A stretch of DNA of 64,000 bases from positions 1 to 64,000 of the forward strand of contig NZ_JACHWJ010000002.1 in the NCBI RefSeq assembly GCF_014191305.1. The letters run 5' to 3'. The stretch comes from Pseudoclavibacter helvolus (GTDB taxonomy: Bacteria; Actinomycetota; Actinomycetes; Actinomycetales; Microbacteriaceae). A program made the position numbers and the translations under genes. This document shows positions 44,090-52,563 of this stretch, in pieces. Numbering within the stretch: the stretch's first letter is position 1; every line of letters begins with the position of its first letter. The notes beneath the pieces were generated by a model. The model made no database searches. It worked only from the letters and a program-made list of their open reading frames with translations, and was not told the DNA's origin.

Positions 44090-44656
44090 ATGACGAATCA
44101 GACCTGGTGCATCGCCGGCGGCGAGGACGGAGCAGATCGGCAGCTCGCCGATGCGCTGCTCCGCGGCGGAAACACGGTCGCTATCGTCGGCCGTAACGTG
44201 GCGCCCTTCGCCCTGCTCGTCGACGACTACGCCGACGCGGTCATGCCCGTCGAGATCACGGCGACGACCTCTGAGGCTCTCGCCGAGCTCCGGGAGAGCA
44301 TTGAGCTCAACCTCGGCGAGGTGACGCACTTCGGTGTGCTGCTTGGTGGGCTCGGCGAGGGGACGCCCGAGCAGGTGGCCGAGCGCCTCCTTGGCAAGCT
44401 CGACAGGGCGGGCAAGCATCGCGGTGCTCAGCACAGCGATGGCCAGGTCTCGCAGAGCTGGCCGACAGACACGCAACTGATCCTCGTGCGCGGCACAGCC
44501 GAGGGGACCAGCACTGGGAACCGAGCCGCCGAGAATACGGACATCGAAGCTCGCATCCAGCTCGGGGCTGCGCACTCCAGGCAGCCGATGCCGACTGTGC
44601 ACGTGCGCGAGCTGGCAGAGCTCATCCGCGGCGAGTCCGCCGTCGCGCTCAGCTAG
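44090..44656 (+). CDS. Rossmann-like protein, possible truncated SDR, function unknown
   Basis: A 188-aa protein. It opens TWCIAGGEDGADRQLADALL, a degenerate nucleotide-binding loop, then RGGNTVAIVGRN and THFGVLLGG, which look like strands of an SDR Rossmann fold. No YxxxK catalytic pair is present, so dehydrogenase activity is doubtful; a sensor or NAD(P)-binding role is possible. The ATG has GGAG 6 nt upstream. It is divergent from marR and is its most likely target. Confidence 0.7.
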   Translation: MTNQTWCIAGGEDGADRQLADALLRGGNTVAIVGRNVAPFALLVDDYADAVMPVEITATTSEALAELRESIELNLGEVTHFGVLLGGLGEGTPEQVAERLLGKLDRAGKHRGAQHSDGQVSQSWPTDTQLILVRGTAEGTSTGNRAAENTDIEARIQLGAAHSRQPMPTVHVRELAELIRGESAVALS

Positions 44657-44688
44657 CTCGATGCCGGGCCGGCTCGACCTCTGACGGC

Positions 44689-44694
44689 TAGGCT
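44689..44694 (+). promoter_or_regulatory. -10 box, leaderless start of the glycosyltransferase
   Basis: TAGGCT, 6 nt before the GTG at 44701. Confidence 0.55.
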
Positions 44695-44700
44695 GACCGG

Positions 44701-45699
44701 GTGATCTCCCGTGCCAAGAACCTCGTCAGAGCAGTGCGATCGCGCGCGGCGCGCGCCCTCGGCAGCGGCGCGGGGGAACGCCCACTGACGTGGGCCATCA
44801 AGGTGCCGGCCCCGGACTCCCCAGAAGGCGACGTCTGGGGAGACGTGTTCTACGCCGAGGATCTCGCCAAGGCACTGCGCCGCCTCGGTCAGACCGTCTA
44901 TGTCGACCGCTGGGAGACGCGCAATCGGCCCGACCCGAGCATCCCGGACGACGTGGCAGTGCACCTGCGCGGCTTCCACCGGCCAGAGCTCGTCGATGGG
45001 TCCGTCAACATCCTCTGGATCATCAGCCACCCGGACTGGGTGAGTGAGGACGAGCTCGACCTGCCCTTCGACCTGCGACTCGCGGCGAGCGTGCCGTGGG
45101 CAGCCGTCATGTCGCGTCCTGATCGAGAGATCCGGCCGCTGCTGCAGGCGACCAACGCTGACCGGTTCACGCCAGCGCCGCAGCCGGGTGACCTCGAGTC
45201 CGATGTGCTGTTCGTCGGGCGCTCGCGCAACGTCTTCCGGCCGATCGTGCGGGACTCGATCGCCGCGGGCGCCGACCTCGACGTCTACGGCGACCTGTGG
45301 GAGCAGTTCATCGACAAGCGCCACATCAAGTCCGAGTACCTCGACAACGCTGCCGCCCCGGGCGCGTACCGTGGCGCGCGCATCGTGCTCAACGACCACT
45401 GGGACGACATGGCGCGGCACGGCTTCGTCTCCAACCGCCTGTTCGACGCCGTGGCAGCTGGCGCCATCGTCGTCTCCGACGAGATCACGGGTGGCTTCCC
45501 CGTCGAGTTCGGCGACTCCGTGCGCACCTACTCGTCGGTTGACGAGCTCCGTGGCCTGCTCGCTGCGGGAAACCACGGATGGCCAACTGAGGAACAGCGG
45601 GCGGCGACCGCGCGCAAGGTCGCCGAGTTCCACTCCTTCGATGCGCGCGCGATGACGCTGCTCGTCTCGGCGCGCGAACTGCTGGCTGCACGCTCCTGA
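44701..45699 (+). CDS. GT-B glycosyltransferase (CgeB/GT1-like C-terminal domain)
   Basis: A 332-aa protein. The N-terminal half is poorly conserved (WAIKVPAPDSPEGDVWGDVF, LWIISHPDWVSEDELD); the C-terminal half has DVLFVGRSRNVFRPIVRD and VSNRLFDAVAAGAIVVSDEI, the donor-site pattern of CgeB-like/GT4 transferases, with the trailing EFHSFDARAMTLL. No membrane helix. Donor and acceptor unknown. GTG start, leaderless geometry. Ends opposite the PTS gene. Confidence 0.8.
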   Translation: MISRAKNLVRAVRSRAARALGSGAGERPLTWAIKVPAPDSPEGDVWGDVFYAEDLAKALRRLGQTVYVDRWETRNRPDPSIPDDVAVHLRGFHRPELVDGSVNILWIISHPDWVSEDELDLPFDLRLAASVPWAAVMSRPDREIRPLLQATNADRFTPAPQPGDLESDVLFVGRSRNVFRPIVRDSIAAGADLDVYGDLWEQFIDKRHIKSEYLDNAAAPGAYRGARIVLNDHWDDMARHGFVSNRLFDAVAAGAIVVSDEITGGFPVEFGDSVRTYSSVDELRGLLAAGNHGWPTEEQRAATARKVAEFHSFDARAMTLLVSARELLAARS

Positions 45700-45700
45700 C

Positions 45701-45735
45701 CTGCGTCCCCCACCACGCGAGACAAGCCGACGCAG
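45701..45735. terminator. Weak inverted repeat between convergent genes
   Basis: CTGCGTC (45701-45707) and GACGCAG (45729-45735) separated by 21 nt. Marginal as a terminator. Confidence 0.3.
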
Positions 45736-47797
45736 CTAGACCTCGCTGGGGGCCGTCGCCTTGGTCACCGCCTCCAGGATCGGCGTGCCGACCTTGCCGC
45801 TTCCGAGTCCGACCGCCTCGACCGAAGCGAAAGCGGCAGCGTTCAGCACGATGACCGGAGTGATGAGCGAGAAGCCCGCCGCTTCGACGATGTCCCTGTC
45901 GAACTCCACGAGCACCGTCTCCGGGGTGACCTTGTCGCCGACCTTGACCCTCACGTCGAACCCCTTGCCGTCGAGCTCGACCGTGTCGATGCCGACGTGG
46001 ATGAGGATCTCGAGCCCGTTGTCGAGCTGCAGCCCGAAGGCATGCCCCGTCGTTTGGGCAACGGCGACGGTGCCGGTCCCCGGGGCGTAGACGACGCTCC
46101 CGCTCGGCTTGATGGCGGCACCTGGGCCCATGATGCCCTGGCTGAAGACGGCGTCAGGTACCTCCGAGAGCGGAACGATTTCTCCCTCGAGTGGGGGAGA
46201 ACACCTCGACCGTGCGGGGTGCGGACTCGCGCGCGCGGAGCGCGGACGCCGCGATGACGTCTTCAGTGGTCTCGCCCTTCTTCGCCGTCTCCAGGTCGGC
46301 GACAGGCACACGTGCCGCCTCGAACGCGGCCTGCTGCTCCGGGCTGCGGTAGCCGGAGAAGATCACGAGGAACATCGACACGAAGAACGCTGCGCCAACG
46401 GCGGCGGCGTACAGCGGGATGTTGTCGAAGGCCGGGATCGTGAGCAGGGAGGTGAACACGAACGCGCTCGTCTTCACGCCGCCGCCGATTCCGATGATGA
46501 GCCCACCTACGAGGCAGCCGACGAGCATCCGCCCGTAGATGCGCTTGAACCGCAGATGGATGCCGTACAGCGACGGCTCCGAGATGCCGCCGAGGAGGCC
46601 AGCGGCGAGGGCGCCCGTCGAGGTCTGCCTCATCTGCGCGTCCTTCTCGCGGATCGACAGGTACAGCACGCCCGCCGTGGCGCCGAAGCACGCGAAGTTC
46701 CAGGCACCCATCGGGCCCTGGATGTAGTCGTAGCCGAGCGTCTGGATGTTGAGGAGCATGATCGCGTTGATGGGCCAGTGCAGGCCGAGCGGGACCATGA
46801 ACGGGTACGCGAGCGGGATGACAATGGCGAAGATGAGCGGCGAGAAGTCGTTGATGGCGCGCAGCAGGTTGGCGAGCCCGGCCCCCGTGTAGACCCCGAT
46901 CGGGCCGATGAGGAACGCCGTCATCGGGATCATGATGAGCATGCTCAGGAACGGCACGAAGATGAGGTGCAGGTCTTCAGGGATGAGTTTCTTCAGGCCC
47001 TTGTAGAGCGGCCCAAGCAGCGCGGCCATGAGCAGCGGCGGGAACACCTGCGAGCTGTAGTCGAAGACCGTCAGAGGGAGCCCGAAGATCGGTACGACCG
47101 ACACCTGCGAGCCGAAGACCTCGATGGGGTCTATGCCATCCGCGAGCCCCGTGAAGCCCGGCAGCATGACGACGCCCACGATGGCGAAGCCGATCCAGGG
47201 GTCGGCGCCGACCCGCTTCGACGCGTTGTAGGCGATGTAGAGGGGGAGGAAGATGAAGACCGCCTGCCAGCACAGATTGAGGAAGCGCCACGACGGCGGG
47301 AGGTCGGTGCGCGGGTCGGCCCAGTTGGGGATGACACCCAACGTGCTCATGAGGGCCATGAAGGTGATGAACAGGGATGCGCCGAGCAGCGCCCCGAGGA
47401 TCGGCCGGAACGAGTCGGAGAGGAACTCGAAGACGCTGTCGAGCCACGCGAACTTGCCGCGGGGCCCCTTCGCCCTGGCGGCGGCCTTGATGGAGGCTGC
47501 GTCCTCCGGGTCGGCGGGTGCCCCGCCGCCCGCCATCGCTGGGAGCGCCTGGATGTCGTTGTAGACGTTCTGCACGCCGCCGCCGATGACCACCTGGTAG
47601 CGCTCGCCCGACTGCGGGACGACGCCCATCACGCCAGGGATGGCTTCGACCGCCGCCTGATCGATGCCGGATGCGTCGCGCAGCTGGAACCGAAGCCGGG
47701 TTGCGCAGTGCGTGAGGTTCTCGATGTTCCCGGCGCCGCCGAGCTGATCGACGATCGCCCGGGCTGGCCCCGAAGCGCCAGATGGGTCTTGTGGCAT
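45736..47797 (-). pseudogene. PTS beta-glucoside-type transporter EIIBCA, frameshifted between C and A domains
   Basis: The protein imports and phosphorylates a glucoside or related sugar. From ATG 47797 (GGAGGT 6 nt upstream) come IIB with Cys31 in LTHCATRLRF, then the IIC membrane domain (about residues 105-460), then a linker ending VEVFSP. The IIA domain (PLEGEIVPLSEVPDAVFSQG, phospho-His in LIHVGIDTVE) continues in another frame. Removing one C from the CCCCC run (plus-strand GGGGG, 46193-46197) joins VEVFSP to LEGEIV and gives a normal 686-aa EIIBCA. If real, the break leaves an EIIBC needing another IIA. TAGCAT (plus-strand 47844-47849) is a possible -10; no antiterminator hairpin is evident. 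Confidence 0.9.
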
Positions 47798-47959
47798 GGC
47801 TGGACCTCCATCGCGGGGCGTCCTCGTTGACGTCTGGATCGCGATGCTACGCCCGGCCCCCGACATTCACCAGGGGCGAGAGAAGTCTGTGCTCATTTCG
47901 TGTCCGAATACGCGGACTGTCCGATCGATGGGCACCGCGAGCCGCTGAGTTGCGGGGCG

Positions 47960-48610
47960 TCAGGCCCGATTCCAGAGCTCAGGCCAGCCGATCCCGTATC
48001 CGCGCACGAGGCGTCGGAGGGCCGGAAGCGACAGTCCAACGACCGTCGACGGGTCGCCCTCGATGCGCTCGATGAAGGGTGCGCCGAGCGAGTCGATCGT
48101 GAACGCGCCCGCCACGTGCAGCGGCTCGCCAGAGGCGACATACGCATCGATCTCAGCATCGTCCAGGTCGCCCGCGAAACTCACGCTGGCGCTCGCGGTG
48201 CTGCCGACACCGTCCCCCGCGGAAGCGCTGCCACCACGGCGGTCGACGAGCCAGTGCCCCGACCACAGTGTGCCCGTCTGGCCACGCTGCGCGAGCCAAC
48301 GTTCACGGGCGATCTGCGGCTCGTGGGGCTTGCCGAGCATCCGGCCGCCGATCTCGAACATCGAGTCGCCGCCGAGCACAAGTCCATCGAGCGGTTCGCC
48401 CGTCGTCGGGTCGGGAGCATCCGCAACCGCCAGCGCCTTCGCGCGTGCCAGCAACTGGACGTACTCGCTCGGCTCGAGTGGACCCTCCCCAAGGCGCGCC
48501 TCGATCACGGCATCCTCATCCACGCTCGACGGGATGACGATCGGCTCGATGCCTGCCTGGCGGAGCAGCATGAGGCGGGCGGGCGACGTCGAGGCGAGGT
48601 ACAAACGCAT
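47960..48610 (-). CDS. Maf/YceF-family nucleoside triphosphate pyrophosphatase
   Basis: A 216-aa cytoplasmic house-cleaning enzyme that hydrolyses non-canonical or modified dNTP/NTPs. It begins MRLYLASTSPARLMLLRQAG with the SxSPxR phosphate motif, then SSVDEDAV, LVLGGDSMFEIGGRMLGKP (metal-binding aspartate) and FTIDSLGAPFIERIEGDPS. The ATG at 48610 lies 6 nt after TACTCT, so it is a leaderless start; the 48 codons of open frame upstream are not Maf-like. Confidence 0.93.
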   Translation of the reverse strand: MRLYLASTSPARLMLLRQAGIEPIVIPSSVDEDAVIEARLGEGPLEPSEYVQLLARAKALAVADAPDPTTGEPLDGLVLGGDSMFEIGGRMLGKPHEPQIARERWLAQRGQTGTLWSGHWLVDRRGGSASAGDGVGSTASASVSFAGDLDDAEIDAYVASGEPLHVAGAFTIDSLGAPFIERIEGDPSTVVGLSLPALRRLVRGYGIGWPELWNRA

Positions 48611-48616
48611 GAGGCG

Positions 48617-48622
48617 AGAGTA
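48617..48622 (-). promoter_or_regulatory. -10 box, leaderless start of maf
   Basis: TACTCT on the minus strand, 6 nt before the ATG at 48610. Confidence 0.55.
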
Positions 48623-48793
48623 CCGGGGGAGCGGCCACCCCAGAGATCGAGCAGAAATCGAACCGGGGCCGAGTAGGGGCCGAGTCGCGTTCGATCCTGG
48701 GTCGGGCATCTCGGCAGCTGGCACGCATGCGGCAGTCAGGGGGCGGTCAGCCAACGCGCCACCTCCTGCCAGAGTGCGTCAAGGCCGCTTGCA

Positions 48794-48799
48794 TACGAT
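48794..48799 (+). promoter_or_regulatory. -10 box of the leader ORF
   Basis: TACGAT, 7 nt before the ATG at 48807. The stretch 48623-48793 upstream shows no feature. Confidence 0.45.
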
Positions 48800-48806
48800 C
48801 TGTCGC

Positions 48807-48869
48807 ATGCTCATCAGGCTCCTCACATCGGCCACGCGCCCAGATTCCGAAGGGAAGGGCGCTTGGTGA
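48807..48869 (+). CDS. Candidate 20-aa leader peptide
   Basis: ATG at 48807 opens MLIRLLTSATRPDSEGKGAW and stops at 48869. A TANNNT box 7 nt upstream gives the leaderless geometry seen elsewhere in the window. Its TGA overlaps the GTG of the next gene as GTGA, and GAAGGGAAGG lies inside it, so it may couple ribosomes to that gene. No amino-acid run suggests classical attenuation. No homology is recognised. Confidence 0.45.
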   Translation: MLIRLLTSATRPDSEGKGAW

Positions 48870-49522
48870 CCCGCCTCGAGTCGCGGTACCGCGCGCCGAA
48901 GCAAACTAGGTTCTCCCGTTCCTCGGTCGTGTGGGATGCGCCCGGCGTCGAGGCGGTTGCCGCACCCTCCACGCTCGCCTGGGTGGCCGAAGCGACCGGG
49001 TACGTTGAGGCCGCGAGTGTCGTCGAGAACGCCGTCGGCGGGATCACCGCGAACTCTCGAATCTCGGCCCCCGTCTCCGAGAGCACGGACTCGGGCGCGC
49101 AACCGCACCTCGAGTATCTGCTCGAGACGGACCCGGTGCTGCGAACGCGGCTCGTTTCGCTACGCCGCCCTGGCACCGGCGAGACTCTCACTATCACCTC
49201 GAACGGTCGCGGCGACTGGCGCGTCGGCGATCAGGCGGCCCCAGAGCTCAGGGGCGCCCTCGACGTCGACATCCGCGCGACGCCTCTGACCAACACCTTC
49301 CCCATGCGCAGGCTCGGACTCGAAGTCGGAGAACAACGAGAGATCGAGGTCGCCTACATCGACACGGACACGTTCGCGGTCTTCCTCGACCGACAGCGCT
49401 ACCGGCGACTCGGGCGAACTCGCTACCTGTTCCAAGCCGTCGACGGTTCGTTCGAGCGCGAGATCGCGACGGACAAGCAGAGCTTCGTCGTCACCTACCC
49501 TGGCCTGTTCACGCGCCTCTGA
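48866..49522 (+). CDS. Putative glycolipid-binding domain protein
   Basis: A 218-aa protein. The region DVDIRATPLTNTFPMRRLGL followed by VGEQREIEVAYIDTDTF and DRQRYRRLGRTRYLFQAVDG matches what I know of the putative glycolipid-binding family (PF06475). PHLEYLLETDPVLRTRLVSL precedes it. No signal peptide. The GTG at 48866 overlaps the stop of the 20-aa ORF; a TTG one codon earlier is an alternative. Function in the cell is unknown; a lipocalin-like binding role is the family guess. Confidence 0.75.
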   Translation: MTRLESRYRAPKQTRFSRSSVVWDAPGVEAVAAPSTLAWVAEATGYVEAASVVENAVGGITANSRISAPVSESTDSGAQPHLEYLLETDPVLRTRLVSLRRPGTGETLTITSNGRGDWRVGDQAAPELRGALDVDIRATPLTNTFPMRRLGLEVGEQREIEVAYIDTDTFAVFLDRQRYRRLGRTRYLFQAVDGSFEREIATDKQSFVVTYPGLFTRL

Positions 49523-49556
49523 ACCGCAACCGCGAAGATCGGTGGATGCGCACGGC

Positions 49557-49562
49557 TAGGCT
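49557..49562 (+). promoter_or_regulatory. -10 box, leaderless start of the RNA methyltransferase
   Basis: TAGGCT, 7 nt before the ATG at 49570. Confidence 0.5.
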
Positions 49563-49569
49563 CGAGCGC

Positions 49570-50847
49570 ATGACCCAGGACGGCACGACCCAGGACACTC
49601 CGGCGGAGATCAACCCAGGCGACGAGATCGAGCTCGAGGTGGGCGACATCGCGCACGGGGGCATCTTCGTCGCTCGCCACGAGGGCAGAGTCGTGTTCGT
49701 CGCCGATGCCGTGCCCGGCGAGCTTGTCCGCGCCCGCGTCACCGAGGTGCGGAAGTCGTTTGCGAGGGCCGTCGCGACCGACGTGCTGCGTGCATCCGCC
49801 GACCGGCAACCGCACGTCTGGCAGGAAGCCGCCATCGAGCGGGCTCCCGAAGAGCGGGCGGGTGGCGCCGAGCTCGGCCACATCCGACTGGCGCGCCAAC
49901 GGGAGCTGAAGGCGCAGGTGCTCAGCGAGTCAATGGCGCGCTTCGCCGGCCATGAATGGCAGGGCACCGTCGAGCCGCTCCTCGGCGACGACGAGAACGG
50001 TGGCACGCGCTGGCGCACCCGCGTCACGCTGCACGTCGACAAAGACGGCAGGGTCGGCCCATACGCGGCCCGCTCGCACCGGGTCATCGAGACTGAGACG
50101 CTGCCGCTCGCGCACGGAGACATCGAAGAGCTCGCTCCCCTCGGTGAGCGGCTCGCGGGCACCGGACGCATCGAGCTCGTCGCTCCCGCCGAACTCGACA
50201 CACGCATGCGCACGATCCTCGACGGTGCGCACGGCCGTAAGCCAGGTGTGGTCACCGAGGTCGTCAACGGGCGCGAGTACAAGGTCGACGAGGACGGGTT
50301 CTGGCAGGTGCACCGCCTCGCCGCTGAGACGCTTTCCAACGCGGTCGCAGATGCCCTCGACCCCGCGCTCGTCGACCCCGACGCCGTGAACCTCGACCTC
50401 TACGGCGGCGTCGGCCTGCTCGCCGCCGCCTTCGCGCAGGAGGCCGGTCCTGGCGCGTTCATCGAGACCGTCGAATCGAACGCGGCGGCGACGGGCCATG
50501 CGACGGCGAACCTCGCCGAGTGGCGTGGAGCGAGTGCCGTCACGGCACGCGTCGACCAGTACCTCGCGCGCCTCGAACGCGACGCAACGCACCTCGACCG
50601 CGAGGGCGTTCGCCGCGGAACCGTCATCCTCGACCCGCCACGCTCTGGTGCAGGCAAGGATGTCATCGATCGCCTCGCCGGCTTCGGGCCAGCTCAGCTC
50701 GTCTACGTCGCCTGCGACCCGGTCGCCCTGGCTCGAGACACTGGGCTGCTCCTCGCGCACGGCTACTCACTCGAGTGGATGCGCGCCTACGACCTCTTCC
50801 CGAATACGCACCACTTCGAGACTGTGGCGCGCTTCGTGCGGGTCTGA
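49570..50847 (+). CDS. 23S rRNA (uracil-C5)-methyltransferase-like enzyme (RlmCD/TrmA family)
   Basis: A 425-aa protein: an N-terminal TRAM domain (EIELEVGDIAHGGIFVARHE), a middle domain and a SAM-dependent fold with DLYGGVGLLAAAF, TVILDPPRSGAGKD and the nucleophile Cys382 in VYVACDPVALARD; the general-base Glu is in HHFETVARF. The usual motif has N where this has D. Cysteines for the iron-sulfur cluster of RlmD-type enzymes are not seen in the expected region. I start at ATG 49570 because TAGGCT ends 7 nt before it, rather than the ATG at 49546 that lies upstream of that box. Confidence 0.88.
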   Translation: MTQDGTTQDTPAEINPGDEIELEVGDIAHGGIFVARHEGRVVFVADAVPGELVRARVTEVRKSFARAVATDVLRASADRQPHVWQEAAIERAPEERAGGAELGHIRLARQRELKAQVLSESMARFAGHEWQGTVEPLLGDDENGGTRWRTRVTLHVDKDGRVGPYAARSHRVIETETLPLAHGDIEELAPLGERLAGTGRIELVAPAELDTRMRTILDGAHGRKPGVVTEVVNGREYKVDEDGFWQVHRLAAETLSNAVADALDPALVDPDAVNLDLYGGVGLLAAAFAQEAGPGAFIETVESNAAATGHATANLAEWRGASAVTARVDQYLARLERDATHLDREGVRRGTVILDPPRSGAGKDVIDRLAGFGPAQLVYVACDPVALARDTGLLLAHGYSLEWMRAYDLFPNTHHFETVARFVRV

Positions 50848-50891
50848 GCCCGGTCGAGCGGAGCGGGTGCGATCTCGAGCATCCGAAATTG

Positions 50892-50932
50892 AGAACGCCG
50901 GGCACCCGCGAAAGCGAGGTGCCCGGCGTTCT
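50892..50932. terminator. Terminator between the methyltransferase and lipoprotein genes
   Basis: 15-bp perfect stem (50892-50906 with 50918-50932) extended by a 3-bp stem capped with GAAA after a bulged A. It serves converging genes. Confidence 0.8.
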
Positions 50933-50970
50933 GTCGTCTCGGCGGGGCCGAGAGGTGGGATCTTGCCCGT

Positions 50971-51504
50971 CTAGCGCGCTGCGCCGGCGAGCGTGCCCGT
51001 CGTCTGCGTGGCCTGGTCGGTGACGATGCACTGGATCAAGCGGTCGCCTGCGTCATCCCAGCTCTGCTGCGTCGGAGTCAGGTACGAGAAGTACAGCGAG
51101 CTCTGGTCGTAGGGGAGCCCGATGAAGGTGGCGAACTGCGCCGTGCAGTCGGCTTCGGCCTGCGTCGTGATCGCCTCGTCACCGGGGAAGTCTCCTGCCG
51201 GCATTTCGACCTCGTGGTAGACCTCGTAGTCGTGCGGGTCCGAGCACGGCACGACGGGGATCTCGCTGACCATGGTGCTGCCCGCATCGTTGAAGCAGTC
51301 GCCGACGGCGAGCTTGAAGACGTCGAGGTCACCCGACTCCGTGACCTCCTGCGTCTCGCCGTCCCGGACCTCGCTCTCGCCTCCTGAGAGCTCGCCCTCG
51401 ACCGAGTCGACGATCTCCTGAGCAGCGGAGCAGCCGCTGAGGCCGAGTCCGAGCAGGGCGATAGCCCCAATCACGAGTGCAGATTTGACGGTGGTCTTCG
51501 GCAT
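50971..51504 (-). CDS. Septum-formation-domain lipoprotein
   Basis: A 177-aa lipoprotein. The signal peptide ALVIGAIALLGLGLSGC gives the lipobox LSGC; an acidic linker follows. The core LAVGDCFND, VPCSDPHDYEVYHEVEMP, ADCTAQF and LIQCIV fits the septum formation family (PF13845), with cysteines probably disulfide-bonded outside the cell. Exact role is unknown. ATG at 51504 has AGGAGAAAAT directly upstream; TAAAGT further up (minus strand) is a possible -10. Confidence 0.82.
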   Translation of the reverse strand: MPKTTVKSALVIGAIALLGLGLSGCSAAQEIVDSVEGELSGGESEVRDGETQEVTESGDLDVFKLAVGDCFNDAGSTMVSEIPVVPCSDPHDYEVYHEVEMPAGDFPGDEAITTQAEADCTAQFATFIGLPYDQSSLYFSYLTPTQQSWDDAGDRLIQCIVTDQATQTTGTLAGAAR

Positions 51505-51560
51505 ATTTTCTCCTGGGAGTTTGGTGGTTTTCGCTCACTTTAGCGACAAACGCGAAGGTT

Positions 51561-52307
51561 TTAGAGTCGCTTCTCGAGCAGCAGGGTGACGGCGCGCTCC
51601 TTGAACTCGACTGGGCAGTCTCCGAAGTAGGCGGAACTTGGTGTCAGGGCCTGCGTGTAGCACTCAGCGTGCCCTTCGACGGCGGGGACGGCATCGCCGC
51701 CATGGCCGGTGAATTGGCCGTAACCCTCCTCCTCGAGTACGCGGAGCATCTCGTCGGGATTCGGGAAGACATAGGCCTGCTGTGCGTGGCCGAGCTCGTG
51801 GATGAGCACGGCAGCTCCGACGTCGGTGATGACTGGGAACAGGGTTGCGTCGTCTGCTCTCAGATGGATGCTCGCCGTCGGCTGTTCAACCGGGCACCCG
51901 TTGCCCTCGCACCACGACTGCTTCGTGCAGGCCTGCGCCTCTTCTGGGCAGGCCGTCTGCCCGTCGGTCGCCCACGTTGCCGGCACGCCGGTCGCCGCGA
52001 TGAACGCTTCGATGCCGGCGTCCCCCTCCGGCCACGGGCCAACTGGGGCCGCGACGAGGGGCGGGTAGGCCAATGAATCGCTCCTCGCCTCGTCGTCAGG
52101 CACGACGACTGGCTCGAAGCCGCTCTCGGTACCGAAGACGTGCACGCCGAACCACTCGCGGATGCCCTCGGGCCCCCACGGGTCGGCCGCTGTCGAGCCG
52201 CTCCCGTCAGCCTCTGGCAGCCCGGCCGGCGTCGCGAACACGAGCATCACTGCGATCAGCGCCACGACGGCCAGTACGAAGCCGCCCGATGATCGCTCTG
52301 TGCGCAT
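51561..52307 (-). CDS. Membrane-anchored HELGH protein, possible zinc metalloprotease
   Basis: A 248-aa protein with one N-terminal helix (GGFVLAVVALIAVMLVFATP), then an extracellular domain. VLIHELGHAQQAYVFPNPDE contains HExxH, and EGHAECYTQAL some 45 residues later could supply a third zinc ligand. Several cysteines (ACPEEAQACTKQSWCEGNGC) suggest disulfides. I do not recognise the family; peptidase activity is inferred from the motif only. I prefer ATG at 52307, which gives a clean membrane anchor. It follows accE by 10 nt and may be read through from acc. Confidence 0.65.
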   Translation of the reverse strand: MRTERSSGGFVLAVVALIAVMLVFATPAGLPEADGSGSTAADPWGPEGIREWFGVHVFGTESGFEPVVVPDDEARSDSLAYPPLVAAPVGPWPEGDAGIEAFIAATGVPATWATDGQTACPEEAQACTKQSWCEGNGCPVEQPTASIHLRADDATLFPVITDVGAAVLIHELGHAQQAYVFPNPDEMLRVLEEEGYGQFTGHGGDAVPAVEGHAECYTQALTPSSAYFGDCPVEFKERAVTLLLEKRL

Positions 52308-52317
52308 GCGCCGGGAG

Positions 52318-52563
52318 TCAGCTCCGGTAGGAGCCGCCGAACGGGTCACTCGCGGAGCCGCCTCCGCGCATCCCACGCTGTGACAGCTGCCACGCGGTGC
52401 GCCGCTTGACGATGTCGCGGGGGCGATCGAGGTCCTGCGCCGACTCGATCATCGAGGCGAGCACAAGCGTCGCCGCCGCGAGCTCGTCCTCGCTCGGGTT
52501 GCCGCTGACCGTTCGCACGATGTGCTCGAGGCCCACGTGCGACGGAATCTGCTCCTGGCTCAC
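52318..52563 (-). CDS. accE: Acyl-CoA carboxylase epsilon subunit
   Basis: An 81-aa protein. [20 protein letters not shown] followed by [12 protein letters not shown] and the short basic C-terminus is typical of the actinobacterial epsilon subunit that stabilises the alpha-beta complex. GTG at 52563 overlaps the accD stop (GTGA), so it is made with accD. It is hidden inside a longer spurious frame. Confidence 0.88.
   Translation of the reverse strand: MSQEQIPSHVGLEHIVRTVSGNPSEDELAAATLVLASMIESAQDLDRPRDIVKRRTAWQLSQRGMRGGGSASDPFGGSYRS

Noticed and set aside
46109-47830. 573-aa plus-strand ORF opposite the PTS gene
   Set aside because: Arg/Glu-rich antisense shadow; the minus strand is a recognisable EIIBC.
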